A stretch of DNA of 64,000 nucleotides from Pseudomonas mandelii. GTDB lineage: Bacteria > Pseudomonadota > Gammaproteobacteria > Pseudomonadales > Pseudomonadaceae. The position numbers and the translations under genes were made by a program. The notes beneath the pieces are model-generated. The model was not told where the DNA came from. It saw only the letters and a program-made list of their open reading frames with translations, and did not search any database. The stretch lies in NCBI RefSeq assembly GCF_900106065.1, contig NZ_LT629796.1:1772001-1836000 (forward strand). Direction: 5' to 3'. Below, piece by piece: positions 20,119-29,635 of this stretch (the first letter of the stretch is position 1; the number at the start of each line of letters is the position of its first letter).

Positions 20119-21075
20119 TTAGGGCTTCAAGCTGGCCAGAACGGTCGCCACGCCCTCCTTGCCCTCAAAGCTGGTCACACCGGCCAGCCAGCGCTGAAGG
20201 TCTTCGGGATGATCACGCAGCCATTGCCGGGCAACGTCCTGAGGCGTCTTGCGCTCCATGATCGGCACCATCAACTGGCTTTCCTGAGCGGCGGTGAAAG
20301 TCAGGTTCTCCAGCAAACGGTTCACGTTCGGGCAACGTTCGGCATAGTCCGGGGACGTCACAGTCGAGACCGTCGCTGCGCCTTCGTTGGGGCCATAAAC
20401 GTCTTCGCTGCCGGTCAGGTAGGCGATTTTCATGTTGATGTTCATCGGGTGCGGAGTCCAACCGACGAACACCACGAACTCCTTACGGTTCACCGCCCGC
20501 TGAACGGCCGCGAGCATGCCGGCCTCACCGGACTCGATCAGCTTGAAGTCTTTCAAGCCGAAGTGATTGGTCTCGATCATGGTTTTGATCGTGGTGTTGG
20601 CGCCACTGCCGGGCTCGATGCCATAGATCTTGCCGCCGAGCTTGTCTTTGAACTTGGCGATGTCGGCGAAGGTTTTCAGCCCGGCGTCCGCAACGTACTG
20701 AGGCACCGCGAGCGTTGCCTGCGCGTCGGCCAGGCTCGGCTTATCCAGGACCTTCACTTGTTTGGCATCAAGGAACGGCGCGATGTTCTTGTCCATCGCC
20801 GGTTTCCAGTAACCGAGGAAAATATCGAGGCGTTTGTCGCGGATGCCGGCAAAGATGATTTGCTGCACGGCGCTGGTTTGCTTGCTTTCGTAGCCGAGGC
20901 CGTTGAGCAATACGTCAGCCATGCCGCTGGTGGCGATCACGTCGGTCCAGTTGACCACGCCCATGCGCACGGCCTTGCAGGACGCGTCGTCACTGGCCAG
21001 GACGCTAGTGCTCAGAAGAGCGGTGCCGCAGAGGATTGAGAGACAGCGGGTGAACAAACCTTTGGTGCTTGTCAT
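20119..21075 (-). CDS. Choline-type ABC transporter substrate-binding protein (orphan)
   Basis: A 318-residue periplasmic binding protein of the ChoX/ProX type. I start at the ATG at 21075 (MTSTKGLFTRC); the open frame runs upstream through a REP element, which is not coding. Signal peptide to about residue 27 (cleavage after VLA). The aromatic cage residues of choline- and betaine-binding proteins can be seen: NWTD (about residue 42), GYWKP, PQYVAD and the GWTPHPMN segment. No permease or ATPase gene adjoins it, so it probably works with a transporter encoded elsewhere, as known for the Pseudomonas orphan binding proteins CbcX-, BetX- and CaiX-type. Which quaternary amine it prefers cannot be told from sequence. 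Confidence 0.85.
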   Translation of the reverse strand: MTSTKGLFTRCLSILCGTALLSTSVLASDDASCKAVRMGVVNWTDVIATSGMADVLLNGLGYESKQTSAVQQIIFAGIRDKRLDIFLGYWKPAMDKNIAPFLDAKQVKVLDKPSLADAQATLAVPQYVADAGLKTFADIAKFKDKLGGKIYGIEPGSGANTTIKTMIETNHFGLKDFKLIESGEAGMLAAVQRAVNRKEFVVFVGWTPHPMNINMKIAYLTGSEDVYGPNEGAATVSTVTSPDYAERCPNVNRLLENLTFTAAQESQLMVPIMERKTPQDVARQWLRDHPEDLQRWLAGVTSFEGKEGVATVLASLKP

Positions 21076-21233
21076 AGAGAGCGTTCTCGTGCGGCAGATT
21101 ATTGTGAGGGCCGGTGTCTTCTTGCACCGTGACCAGCACATTACGCAGCGTCGAGAGGGTAAAAGCGAACTGTAGCGACCGAGATTTGCACGGTGGCGAC
21201 CGTTCCGCTCAGGTAGCGAGACCAACCCCACCC

Positions 21234-21367
21234 TGTGGCGAGGGAGCTTGCTCCCGCTGAGTTGCGAATCAGTCCCCAACCCATTCAACCGAGTGTTATC
21301 AGATACACCCGACTCGCCGGGTTTACGACGGCTTCGCCGCCGAGCGGGAGCAAGCGCCCTCGCCACA
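21234..21367. repeat. REP-pair palindrome, type B
   Basis: TGTGGCGAGGGAGCTTGCTC... and ...GAGCAAGCGCCCTCGCCACA, followed by a loose half-element CGCTCCCACAGGG. Fills most of the 311-base gap between hutG and the choline-binding gene; nothing else is evident there. Confidence 0.82.
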
Positions 21368-21386
21368 AAAGCGCGCTCCCACAGGG

Positions 21387-22190
21387 TTACGCGTTGTAGT
21401 GCTTTTGGCCCCAGGCCAGCAGGCCTTGCAGCAATTCCTTGAGCACAACCTGCGTCGGCGCCGCGAGGTCCGGGCGATAGCGAAACGGCTCAAACTCTTC
21501 CATGTACGTGCACTGCCCTAGCTCCAGTTGCACCGCATGGATGTTTTCGGCCGGGTTGCCGTAATGCCGGGTGATGTGGCCGCCCTTGAAGCGACCGTTC
21601 AGCACGTGGCTGTAATCGGTCTGCCTGGCGCAGATCGCTTCCAGCTGAGTGGCCAATTGTGGATCGCAACTGGCGCCGTTGAAGGTGCCGAGGTTGAAGT
21701 CCGGCAGCTTGCCGTCGAACAGGTGCGGGATGATCGAGCGGATCGAATGCGCATCGAACAGCAGCGCGTAGCCGAACTCGGCTTTGAGTCGCGCCAGTTC
21801 GTTCTGCAGGGTGGTGTGATACGGCGTCCACACCTGCTCCAGATACGTCGCTCGTTCCGCCGCCGACGGTTCCATCCCTTCACGGAACAACGGAATACCG
21901 TCGAACAGCGTCGCCGGATACAGACCGGTGGTGGCGCCGACATACAGCGGCTTGTCGTCAGACGGACGGTTCAAGTCGATGACGAAGCGCGAGTACTCGG
22001 CAGCCAATGTACTGGCGCCCAGTTCGGCAGCGAACTCATAAAGTTGGGGAATGTGCCAGTCCGTGTCCGGCAGGCTGCGCGCATCGGGGATCAACCCGGC
22101 TTCCACCGCCGGAGTCAGGCGCAGGCCGGCGTGGGGCATGCTGATCAGCAGCGGCACGCGGCCTTGTTTGAAGTTCAGAACCTTATCCAC
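21387..22190 (-). CDS. hutG: N-formylglutamate deformylase
   Basis: Last step of the five-step Pseudomonas histidine pathway: N-formylglutamate to glutamate and formate. 267 residues from a GTG at 22190 with a TTTAGGAGAG ribosome site; a longer frame would run into hutI. Family signatures: LISMPHAGL, DTDWHIPQLY, the SRFVIDLNRPS segment and LLFDAHSIRS, the zinc ligands being in the H and D/H motifs. It starts 10 bases after the hutI stop, as the end of the hutU-G operon. Confidence 0.95.
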   Translation of the reverse strand: MDKVLNFKQGRVPLLISMPHAGLRLTPAVEAGLIPDARSLPDTDWHIPQLYEFAAELGASTLAAEYSRFVIDLNRPSDDKPLYVGATTGLYPATLFDGIPLFREGMEPSAAERATYLEQVWTPYHTTLQNELARLKAEFGYALLFDAHSIRSIIPHLFDGKLPDFNLGTFNGASCDPQLATQLEAICARQTDYSHVLNGRFKGGHITRHYGNPAENIHAVQLELGQCTYMEEFEPFRYRPDLAAPTQVVLKELLQGLLAWGQKHYNA

Positions 22191-22200
22191 AACTGCTCTC

Positions 22201-23406
22201 CTAAACGCTCGTTTCGACGCCGTGACGCACGACGCGTTTTTCCAGGTCACCGCCCAGCCAGTACGACAGATCGGCGGGACGATCGATTTGCCAGGCGACG
22301 AAATCCGCGACCTTGCCGGCTTCCAGCGAACCGTGAGTGTCAGCCATGCCCAGCGCGGTGGCGGCATGAATGGTCGCGCCCGCCAAGGCTTCTTCCGGGG
22401 TCATGCGCAAACAGGTGCAGGCCATGTTCAGCATCAAGCGCAACGACAGCGCCGGTGACGTGCCGGGGTTGAGGTCGCTGGCGATGGCGATTTTCACGCC
22501 GTGTTTGCACAGGGCATCCATCGGTGGCAACTGGGTTTCACGCAGGAAGTAAAACGCACCGGGTAGCAGCACCGCGACGGTGCCGGATCTGGCCATGGCG
22601 ATGGCGTCGTCTTCGGTCATGAATTCCAGGTGATCGGCCGACAGAGCGTGGTAACGCGCCGCCAGGCTCGAACCGTGCAGCGACGACAATTGCTCGGCGT
22701 GCAGCTTCACCGGCAGACCCAGTTCTTGTGCGGTGATGAACACCCGCTCGACCTGTGCCGGCGAAAAGGCCAGGTATTCGCAGAACGCGTCCACCGCATC
22801 CACCAGCCCTTCGGCGGCCAGGGCCGGGAGCATTTCAGCGCAGATGTGATCGATGTAGTCGTCGGCGCGATCCGCATATTCCGGTGGCAACGCATGAGCG
22901 GCCAGGCACGTGCTGCGCACGCTGACCGGCAGTTCGGCGCCGAGACGACGGATGACTCGCAGGATCTTGCGTTCACTGGCCAGGTCGAGGCCGTAGCCGG
23001 ATTTCATTTCGACCGTGGTCACGCCGTCGCGCATCAAGCTTTTCAGACGCTTGGCGGCGCTGGCGAACAGCTCATCTTCGGTCGCTGCACGGGTGGCGCG
23101 CACGGTGCTGGCGATGCCGCCACCGGCTGCTGCAATTTCCGCGTAGCTGACACCTTTCAGGCGCTGTTCGAATTCACCGCTGCGGTTACCGCCGAACACC
23201 GTGTGGGTGTGACAGTCGATCAAGCCCGGGGTGACCCAGGCCCCTTTCAAATCATTGACCGCCGGGTACTCACCCGACGGCAGTTCACTGCGCGGGCCGA
23301 CCCACTCAATGTGCGCACCGGACGTCACGATGGCCGCGTCCTCGATGATCGAGTAGACGCCTTGCGCCATGGTTGCGACGTGGCAGTGTTGCCAGAGAGT
23401 TTTCAT
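22201..23406 (-). CDS. hutI: Imidazolonepropionase
   Basis: Third step of histidine breakdown: opens imidazolone-5-propionate to formiminoglutamate. 401 residues from the ATG at 23406 ([10 protein letters not shown]). Metal-dependent amidohydrolase fold with the [12 protein letters not shown] metal and substrate site (about residue 70), EMKSGYGLD, and KLHAEQLS with the histidine ligand, plus the [11 protein letters not shown] loop. A REP-like palindrome separates it from hutH2, but the two probably remain co-transcribed. Confidence 0.97.
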   Translation of the reverse strand: MKTLWQHCHVATMAQGVYSIIEDAAIVTSGAHIEWVGPRSELPSGEYPAVNDLKGAWVTPGLIDCHTHTVFGGNRSGEFEQRLKGVSYAEIAAAGGGIASTVRATRAATEDELFASAAKRLKSLMRDGVTTVEMKSGYGLDLASERKILRVIRRLGAELPVSVRSTCLAAHALPPEYADRADDYIDHICAEMLPALAAEGLVDAVDAFCEYLAFSPAQVERVFITAQELGLPVKLHAEQLSSLHGSSLAARYHALSADHLEFMTEDDAIAMARSGTVAVLLPGAFYFLRETQLPPMDALCKHGVKIAIASDLNPGTSPALSLRLMLNMACTCLRMTPEEALAGATIHAATALGMADTHGSLEAGKVADFVAWQIDRPADLSYWLGGDLEKRVVRHGVETSV

Positions 23407-23424
23407 CCCGAGTTCCTCGACTTT

Positions 23425-23526
23425 GATCGTTCCCACGCTCCACGTGGGAATGCCTCTAGGGACGCTCTGCGTCCAGTGACGCGGAGCGTCACGGGCTGCA
23501 TTCCCACGCAGAGCGTGGGAACGATC
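23425..23526. repeat. Palindrome, type E, between hutH2 and hutI
   Basis: GATCGTTCCCACGCTC... and ...GAGCGTGGGAACGATC with an inner GACGCTCTGCGTC and GACGCGGAGCGTC hairpin. Different sequence type from the REP palindromes above; a short relative lies at 33258-33290. Confidence 0.85.
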
Positions 23527-23538
23527 GGTGGGTGGGGG

Positions 23539-25071
23539 TTAAAGGCTCGGCAAAAGCCTGGCCGACACCAGTTCATTCAGGCAACGCGTGGCCAACAGTT
23601 CAGTCGCCGCATTGATGTCCGGCGCAAAGAAGCGGTCCTTCTCATAGAACGGCACTTCTTTACGCAGAATCCCACGGGCGTTTTCCAGCTTCGCCGAAGT
23701 CTTCAGACCTTCACGCAAATCCAGCCCCTGAACCGCCGCCAACCATTCCACCGCCAACACACCGCGCGTGTTTTCAGCCATTTCCCACAAGCGCTTGCCG
23801 GCAGCCGGTGCCATCGATACGTGGTCTTCCTGGTTCGCGGAAGTCGGCAGGCTGTCCACCGAATGCGGATGGGACAACGCCTTGTTCTCGCTAGCCAGTG
23901 CCGCCGCAGTCACCTGGGCGATCATGAAACCGGAGTTCACCCCGCCATTGGCCACCAGGAACGGCGGCAGTTGCGACATGTGCTTGTCCATCATCAGCGA
24001 GATGCGACGTTCGCTCAGGGAACCGATTTCAGCGATGGCCAGGGCCATGTTGTCAGCGGCCATGGCCACCGGTTCGGCGTGGAAGTTACCGCCGGAGATC
24101 ACGTCGCCTTCAGCGGCGAAGACCAGAGGGTTATCGGAAACGGCGTTGGCTTCGACGGCCAGCACTTCGGCCGCCTGACGGAACTGAGTCAGGCAGGCGC
24201 CCATGACTTGCGGCTGGCAGCGCAGGGAGTACGGGTCCTGGACCTTTTCACAGTTCTGGTGCGAGTCGGACACTTCACTGCGCTCGCCCAGCAGATCACG
24301 GTAAGCGGCAGCGGCGTCGATCTGGCCTTTCTGGCCACGGGCGGCGTGGATGCGTGCGTCGAACGGCGAACGCGAACCCAGCACGGCTTCGACCGTCAGG
24401 GCACCAATCGCCACGGCACCGGCGAACAGATCTTCGCCTTCGAACAGACCGCGCAGCGCATAAGCGGTCGACACCTGAGTGCCGTTGAGCAGCGCCAGGC
24501 CTTCTTTCGCCGCCAGGGTCAACGGCGTCAGGCCGGCGACTTTCAGTGCTTCAGTCGCTTCCATCCACTCGCCTTTGTAGCGGGCCTTGCCTTCACCCAG
24601 CAACACCAGGGACATGTGCGCCAAAGGCGCCAAATCGCCGGACGCACCGACTGAACCTTTCAATGGAATGTGCGGGTAAACCTCGGCGTTGATCAGCGCG
24701 ATCAACGCGTCAATCACGACGCGACGAATGCCGGAGAAACCACGGCTCAGGCTGTTGACCTTGAGCACCATGACCAACCGCACCAGCGCGTCGCTGATCG
24801 GCTCGCCGACACCGGCGGCATGGGACAGCACCAGCGAGCGCTGCAGGTTTTCCAGGTCTTCGCTGGCGATGCGGGTCGAAGCCAGAAGGCCAAAACCGGT
24901 GTTGATGCCGTAGGCGGTGCGGTTCTCGGCGAGGATCTGTTCCACGCAGGCAACGCTGGCTTCGATCTGCTTTGATGCACTGTTGTCGAGGGTGATTTTG
25001 ACCGGCTGCTGATAGATATCACGCAGTTGGGCAAGGCTCAGTTGGCCGGGAATCAAATTTAGCGCAGTCAC
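23539..25071 (-). CDS. hutH2: Histidine ammonia-lyase (functional type)
   Basis: Removes ammonia from histidine to give urocanate, using the autocatalytic MIO cofactor. 510 residues from the GTG at 25071, with AAAAGGAG upstream. The MIO triad Ala143-Ser144-Gly145 lies in [15 protein letters not shown]; other active-site elements are [28 protein letters not shown] (catalytic Tyr and Arg) and NQEDHVSM (Glu). Every key residue is present, in contrast to its upstream paralogue. Numbered hutH2 following usage in other P. fluorescens strains. Confidence 0.96.
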   Translation of the reverse strand: MTALNLIPGQLSLAQLRDIYQQPVKITLDNSASKQIEASVACVEQILAENRTAYGINTGFGLLASTRIASEDLENLQRSLVLSHAAGVGEPISDALVRLVMVLKVNSLSRGFSGIRRVVIDALIALINAEVYPHIPLKGSVGASGDLAPLAHMSLVLLGEGKARYKGEWMEATEALKVAGLTPLTLAAKEGLALLNGTQVSTAYALRGLFEGEDLFAGAVAIGALTVEAVLGSRSPFDARIHAARGQKGQIDAAAAYRDLLGERSEVSDSHQNCEKVQDPYSLRCQPQVMGACLTQFRQAAEVLAVEANAVSDNPLVFAAEGDVISGGNFHAEPVAMAADNMALAIAEIGSLSERRISLMMDKHMSQLPPFLVANGGVNSGFMIAQVTAAALASENKALSHPHSVDSLPTSANQEDHVSMAPAAGKRLWEMAENTRGVLAVEWLAAVQGLDLREGLKTSAKLENARGILRKEVPFYEKDRFFAPDINAATELLATRCLNELVSARLLPSL

Positions 25072-25191
25072 TTTTATTCTCCTTTTGAGAGTCTTTTTGT
25101 TAACTAACCAGACGCTCCGGAAATGTCCGTTGTCCGTCGCTTCCCGCCTCGTGGGGGGCTGGCGCCTTGGCACGCTGGTTTGATGTAGGAA

Positions 25192-26715
25192 TCAGTTGAG
25201 GTTCGGTAACGCCTTGTGCAGCAAAATCGGATCTTTCAACACGCCGGCAGCGGCGGCAATGTCCGGCGCCAGCCAGCGGTCCTGGTCGTAGGCCGGGACG
25301 CGTTCACGCAGCAGACGCCACGCGGCATCGGTGCCAGCGCCAAAACGCTGTTCCTTGAGAAATTCAAACGCCTGGGCCGCCAGCAGGTACTCGATGGCGA
25401 GGATCTGCGTGCAATTTTCCAGGGCGCGATGCAGCTTCAGCGCCGCGTTGGTGCCCATGCTCAAGTGGTCTTCCTGCAAGCCCGAGGTAACGTAGTTGTC
25501 GAGCACGGCCGGTTGCGCCAATTGGCGATTTTCCGCGCACAGCGAGGCGGCGACGTACTGGACAATCATCATCCCGGAGTTCACCCCGGGGTTGGCCACC
25601 AGAAACGCTGGCAGGCCGCTGACGTGCGGGTTGATCAAGCGGTCCAGGCGACGCTCGGCGATGGAGCCGATTTCGGCCATGGCGATGGCCAGCAAGTCCG
25701 CCGCCAGGGCCACGGATTGGCCATGCGGGTTGGCCTGGGACATGACACGGAAGTTGTCTGGCGTACCCAGCAGCAACGGGTTGTCGGTACAGCCGTTGAG
25801 TTCGGTTTCGATCTGGCGGATCGCGTGCGCCAGTTGATCCCGTGCAGCACCGTGGACTTGCGGGATTGAACGGATGCTCAGCGCATCCTGCGTGCGAATG
25901 CCTTTGCTCGATGCAATCACTTCACTGCCATCCAGCAACGCTCGCAGATTGATGCCGACCTGCTGCATGCCCGGATGCGGTTTGAGCGCGATGATCTCGG
26001 CATCGAACGCCGCGATCTGGCCACGCTGGGCTTCGAAGCTCATGGCGCCGATCACGTCGGCCCATTGCACCAGGCGCGTCGCATCGGCAATCGCCAGACA
26101 GCTGAGGCCGGACATGCACGGCGTGCCGTTGACCAGGCACAAGCCATCTTTGGCACCCAACTGAACCGGTTGCAGACCTTCTTCGGCCAGGGCTTGCTGG
26201 GCGGTAACGATCTGCCCGCGATAACTGACATTGCCGACACCCAACAGCGCGATGCTGATATGGGCCATGTGGGTCAGGTAACCGACCGATCCCTGGGACG
26301 GCACTTGCGGGGTGATGCCGCGATTGAGCAGCGCCAGGAGGGCTTCGACCACCCGGCGATGAATGCCGGATTTGCCATGGCTGTAATTGCGGATCGCCGC
26401 GCACATGATTGCACGGGTCTGCTCGTCGGCCAGCGGAGCGCCAACGCCACAAGCGTGGCTGAGCAAGGTGTTGCGCGACAGCTGGCTCAGTTGTTCGTCT
26501 TTGAGCGAGACGTTGCACAACGCACCCAGGCCCGTGTTGACGCCATACGCTCGCTCGCCGCTGGCGACGATGCGCTGGACGATCGCCTGGGCATTCTCGA
26601 TCCGCGCCCAGGCCTGGGCCGACAGCTCAAGCTGAGCGCCATGACGGGCGACGGCAACCACATCCTGCCAACGCAACGGGGCGTCGGCGATAACGATTTT
26701 TTCAGCCTGGGACAT
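25192..26715 (-). CDS. hutH1: Histidase-family paralogue lacking the MIO triad
   Basis: A 507-residue member of the HAL/PAL/TAL lyase superfamily starting MSQAEKIVIADAP. Overall similarity to hutH2 is clear (AYGVNTGLG, LSHACGVG, LQEDHLSM). However, where hutH2 has [14 protein letters not shown] this has GSVGYLTHMAH (from residue 142): the Ala-Ser-Gly that cyclises to MIO is gone, with three residues deleted. The catalytic Tyr motif DPYSLR is DALSIR. The frame is intact and there is no sign of decay, so a non-lyase or regulatory role is more likely than a pseudogene. It lies in the operon between hutV and hutH2. In other P. fluorescens strains the corresponding gene is, as I recall, not the functional histidase. 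Confidence 0.85.
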   Translation of the reverse strand: MSQAEKIVIADAPLRWQDVVAVARHGAQLELSAQAWARIENAQAIVQRIVASGERAYGVNTGLGALCNVSLKDEQLSQLSRNTLLSHACGVGAPLADEQTRAIMCAAIRNYSHGKSGIHRRVVEALLALLNRGITPQVPSQGSVGYLTHMAHISIALLGVGNVSYRGQIVTAQQALAEEGLQPVQLGAKDGLCLVNGTPCMSGLSCLAIADATRLVQWADVIGAMSFEAQRGQIAAFDAEIIALKPHPGMQQVGINLRALLDGSEVIASSKGIRTQDALSIRSIPQVHGAARDQLAHAIRQIETELNGCTDNPLLLGTPDNFRVMSQANPHGQSVALAADLLAIAMAEIGSIAERRLDRLINPHVSGLPAFLVANPGVNSGMMIVQYVAASLCAENRQLAQPAVLDNYVTSGLQEDHLSMGTNAALKLHRALENCTQILAIEYLLAAQAFEFLKEQRFGAGTDAAWRLLRERVPAYDQDRWLAPDIAAAAGVLKDPILLHKALPNLN

Positions 26716-26759
26716 CTTTGACCTCTTACCTGAATATTGATGCAGCTTTGCCGACGCTT

Positions 26760-26821
26760 TCGCGAGCAGGCTCGCTCCCACAGGGTACGCATTCCAATTG
26801 TGGGAGCGAGCCTGCTCGCGA
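26760..26821. repeat. REP-pair palindrome, type A, inverted arrangement
   Basis: Arms TCGCGAGCAGGCTCGCTCCC and GGGAGCGAGCCTGCTCGCGA around a short spacer. The arms face opposite ways from most type A pairs. Between hutV and hutH1. Confidence 0.87.
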
Positions 26822-26848
26822 ATAGGCCGGCACAACCGCCGCAAACCT

Positions 26849-27679
26849 TTAAACCACCGCCGCCCGACGCTGGACGAACCGGTCCACATACTCATCCGCC
26901 GGCGAATGCAGGATCTCTCTCGGCGTGCCCACCTGGATCAGGCGGCCGTCCTTGAGGATCGCGATGCGGTTACCTATGCGCACGGCCTCATCGAGGTCGT
27001 GGGTGATAAAGACGATGGTCTTGTGCAGGGTCTTTTGCAGTTCCAGCAACTGGTCCTGCATCTCCGCGCGGATCAACGGATCAAGCGCACTGAAGGCCTC
27101 GTCCATCAGGATGATGTCGGTGTCTGCCGCCAAGGCGCGGGCCAGGCCAACACGCTGACGCATGCCGCCCGAGAGCTGGTGCGGGTATTTGTTTTCGTAG
27201 CCTTTCAGGCCCACGGTATTGATCCAGTGCAGCGCACGCTCGGAGCACATTTGCTTGCTCTCGCCACGCACTTTCAGGCCGTAGGCGACATTGTCGATCA
27301 CGGTCTTGTGCGGCAGCAGGCCGAAGCTCTGGAACACCATGCTGATCTTGTGCCGGCGAAATTCGCGCAGGGCTTCCATGTCGTATTGCAGGATGTCCAC
27401 GCCGTCCACCAGGATCGCGCCGCTGGTGGGGTCGATCAGGCGGTTGAAGTGGCGCACCAGGGTCGATTTGCCGGAACCCGAAAGGCCCATGATCACGAAG
27501 ATTTCGCCGGTGCCGATGCTCAACGACAAGTCGTTCACGCCGACCACGCAGCCGGTTTCGGCCAGCACCTGATCCTTGGTTTTGCCCTGGCCAATCATGC
27601 CCAGCGCGTCCTTGGAGCGGTTGCCGAAAATCTTGAAGACGTTTTTGACTTCGATTTTGCTCACGGTTGCGTCGTTCAT
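26849..27679 (-). CDS. hutV: Histidine/betaine-type ABC transporter ATP-binding protein
   Basis: Cytoplasmic ATPase (276 residues) of the ProV subclass. Walker A is GLSGSGKST (about residue 64), Q-loop FQSFGLLPH, ABC signature LSGGMRQRVG, Walker B IILMDEAFSALD, H-loop FITHD. Long N-terminal region before Walker A, as in ProV, but the ProV C-terminal CBS pair is absent. The start overlaps the hutW stop by 4 bases. In Pseudomonas HutXWV is a high-affinity histidine importer. Confidence 0.93.
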   Translation of the reverse strand: MNDATVSKIEVKNVFKIFGNRSKDALGMIGQGKTKDQVLAETGCVVGVNDLSLSIGTGEIFVIMGLSGSGKSTLVRHFNRLIDPTSGAILVDGVDILQYDMEALREFRRHKISMVFQSFGLLPHKTVIDNVAYGLKVRGESKQMCSERALHWINTVGLKGYENKYPHQLSGGMRQRVGLARALAADTDIILMDEAFSALDPLIRAEMQDQLLELQKTLHKTIVFITHDLDEAVRIGNRIAILKDGRLIQVGTPREILHSPADEYVDRFVQRRAAVV

Positions 27680-28527
27680 TTGCTCACCTCATGCCGTGGC
27701 CGACCATACGCCTGAGTAATGCGGTCGATGACCACTGCCAGAATCACGATCGCCAGACCGGCTTCCAGGCCACGTCCGACGTTGAGGGTCTGAATCCCCA
27801 CCAACACGTCTTCACCCAAGCCACGGGCGCCAATCATCGAGGCAATCACCACCATCGACAGGGCCATCATGGTGGTCTGGTTGATCCCGGCCATGATGCT
27901 CGGCAGGGCCAGCGGCAGTTGCACGCCAAACAGTTGCTGCCAGCGGTTGGCACCGAAGGCGTTGATCGCTTCCATCACTTCACCGTCCACCTGGCGGATG
28001 CCCAGGTCGGTCAGGCGGATCAGCGGTGGCGCAGCGTAGATCACGGTAGCGAAAATCGCCGGCACCTTGCCCAGGCCGAACAGCATCAGCACCGGGATCA
28101 GGTACACGAAACTCGGCATGGTCTGCATGATGTCCAGCAACGGCATCAGCACCGAACGCAGGCGATTGCTGCGTGCCGAGAGAATGCCCAGCGGGATGCC
28201 GATCAGCACCGAAATGACCGTGGCCACCATCATCAGCGCCAGGGTCTGCATTAGCTTGTCCCAGAGGCCGACCGCACCCACCAGGAACAGCAGGCCGACG
28301 ATGACTGCCGTGGTCACCACTTTACGAGTCGCGTGCCAGGCAACGCCCGCCACGATGGCCAGCATCAGCCACCAGGGCGCCGCACGCAGCAACCCTTCAA
28401 GATTGACGATGGCCCACAACAGAGTGTCGGAGATATGCCGGAACACATCGCCGTAGTTGGTGACCAGCGAGTCGACCCAACCGTTGACCCAGTCGGCGAT
28501 GGAAAAGGTAAAGCTTTCGGGAAACAT
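27676..28527 (-). CDS. hutW: Histidine/betaine-type ABC transporter permease
   Basis: Membrane subunit, 283 residues, of the ProW type with about six helices. The EAA-like loop region DGEVMEAINAFGANRWQQLF (about residue 186) contacts the ATPase. Follows hutX and overlaps hutV. Confidence 0.93.
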   Translation of the reverse strand: MFPESFTFSIADWVNGWVDSLVTNYGDVFRHISDTLLWAIVNLEGLLRAAPWWLMLAIVAGVAWHATRKVVTTAVIVGLLFLVGAVGLWDKLMQTLALMMVATVISVLIGIPLGILSARSNRLRSVLMPLLDIMQTMPSFVYLIPVLMLFGLGKVPAIFATVIYAAPPLIRLTDLGIRQVDGEVMEAINAFGANRWQQLFGVQLPLALPSIMAGINQTTMMALSMVVIASMIGARGLGEDVLVGIQTLNVGRGLEAGLAIVILAVVIDRITQAYGRPRHEVSK

Positions 28528-28597
28528 AAGAGACTCTCAATCAAGGGGTTGCGATCAAGCACCCGATTGCCGTTGCCGACAGTCGGAGAGGCCCAAC

Positions 28598-29566
28598 CTA
28601 CAAGGCCGCGTCGATTTTCTTGGCTGCGTCTTCGCTTACCCATGCGTGCCAGACTTCAGGATGTTCCTTCAAGAAGATCTTGGCCAGTTTTGGCGACTCG
28701 ATCCGCTCTTTGGCCATGCGCCCGAGGTTCTGATTGAGCAGGTCGATCGGCAGGTTGACCTTTTCCAGCACCGCCACCAGTTCCGGGGCTTGCTCGTGGA
28801 ACGTCTTGGACAGGCCGACCTTGATGGTCACTTCCTTGTTCACGCCTGGTTTCTCTTCAAGTTTGACCAGGTCAACCTGGCCCATCAGCGGGGTGGGCGA
28901 CCAGTAGTAGAACAGGATCGGCTCTCCACGCTTGTAGCTCGACAGCACCGCGGCATCCAGCGCCGGGCCGGTGCCCGGACGGAAGTTGGTGTAGGTGCTT
29001 TCCAGGCCGTAGCTTTTCAGCATTTCGCTGTTGTCGAGTTCACAGGTCCAGCCGGCCGGGCAGTTGTAGAAACGGCCCTTGGAAGGCTCTTCCTGGTCCT
29101 TGAACACGGCGGCGTATTTACCCAGGTCGGCGATTGCTTTCAGGTCCGGGGCCTTGGGCTCCAGCTTGCGCTTGGCGTCGCCTTCGATCACGTAGCGCGG
29201 CACGTACCAGCCTTCGATTGCGCCAACGACCGGAGCGCCGACACCGACAACCTTGCCGGCCTTCTCGGCCTTGTTCCAGACTTCGCTGCGGCCAACCCAC
29301 TCTTCGGCGAACACTTGAATGTCGTTGCTGCTCAGGGCGTTTTCCATGGTGATGGAGTTGCCCGGCAGGCTGTCGGTCTTACAGTCGTAGCCCTTCTCCA
29401 ACACGATTTGCATCACGTCGGTCAGCAGCATGCCACTTTCCCAGTTCAGGCCGGCGAACTTCACCGGTTTGCCCGACTCGCACCAACCGGCAGCCTGAGT
29501 GGCGCCGGCGCTGGCGAGCAGGCCCATGGACAGCAATGTGGTCAGCAGGGTCTTGTTCGATTTCAT
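28598..29566 (-). CDS. hutX: Histidine/betaine-type ABC transporter substrate-binding protein
   Basis: Periplasmic binding protein of the ProX/OpuAC family, 322 residues. Start at the ATG at 29566 (MKSNKTLLTT) with GGAGCGTCACTAC upstream. Signal peptide cleaved after TQA, mature AAGWCESG. Family segments: GLNWESGMLLTDVMQ, AEEWVGRSEVW, GWYVPRYV and YYWSPTPLM, with two likely disulphide cysteines. Position in the hut operon supports histidine or a related ligand; in rhizobia the homologous system also carries proline and betaine. Confidence 0.92.
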   Translation of the reverse strand: MKSNKTLLTTLLSMGLLASAGATQAAGWCESGKPVKFAGLNWESGMLLTDVMQIVLEKGYDCKTDSLPGNSITMENALSSNDIQVFAEEWVGRSEVWNKAEKAGKVVGVGAPVVGAIEGWYVPRYVIEGDAKRKLEPKAPDLKAIADLGKYAAVFKDQEEPSKGRFYNCPAGWTCELDNSEMLKSYGLESTYTNFRPGTGPALDAAVLSSYKRGEPILFYYWSPTPLMGQVDLVKLEEKPGVNKEVTIKVGLSKTFHEQAPELVAVLEKVNLPIDLLNQNLGRMAKERIESPKLAKIFLKEHPEVWHAWVSEDAAKKIDAAL

Positions 29567-29635
29567 TGTAGTGACGCTCCTAATCATGAATTGGCTTACG
29601 GCAGTCAAGAGGCATCCAGCCCTGTCCACGTCCAA

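Noticed and set aside
20119..21366. Longer version of the choline-binding protein starting at 21366
   Set aside because: The extra 97 codons run through a REP palindrome and push the signal peptide inside the protein.
22630..24654. A 674-residue plus-strand frame opposite hutI and hutH2
   Set aside because: Crosses two genuine genes and the palindrome between them in antisense; composition is Gln/Arg/His-rich and no family is recognisable.
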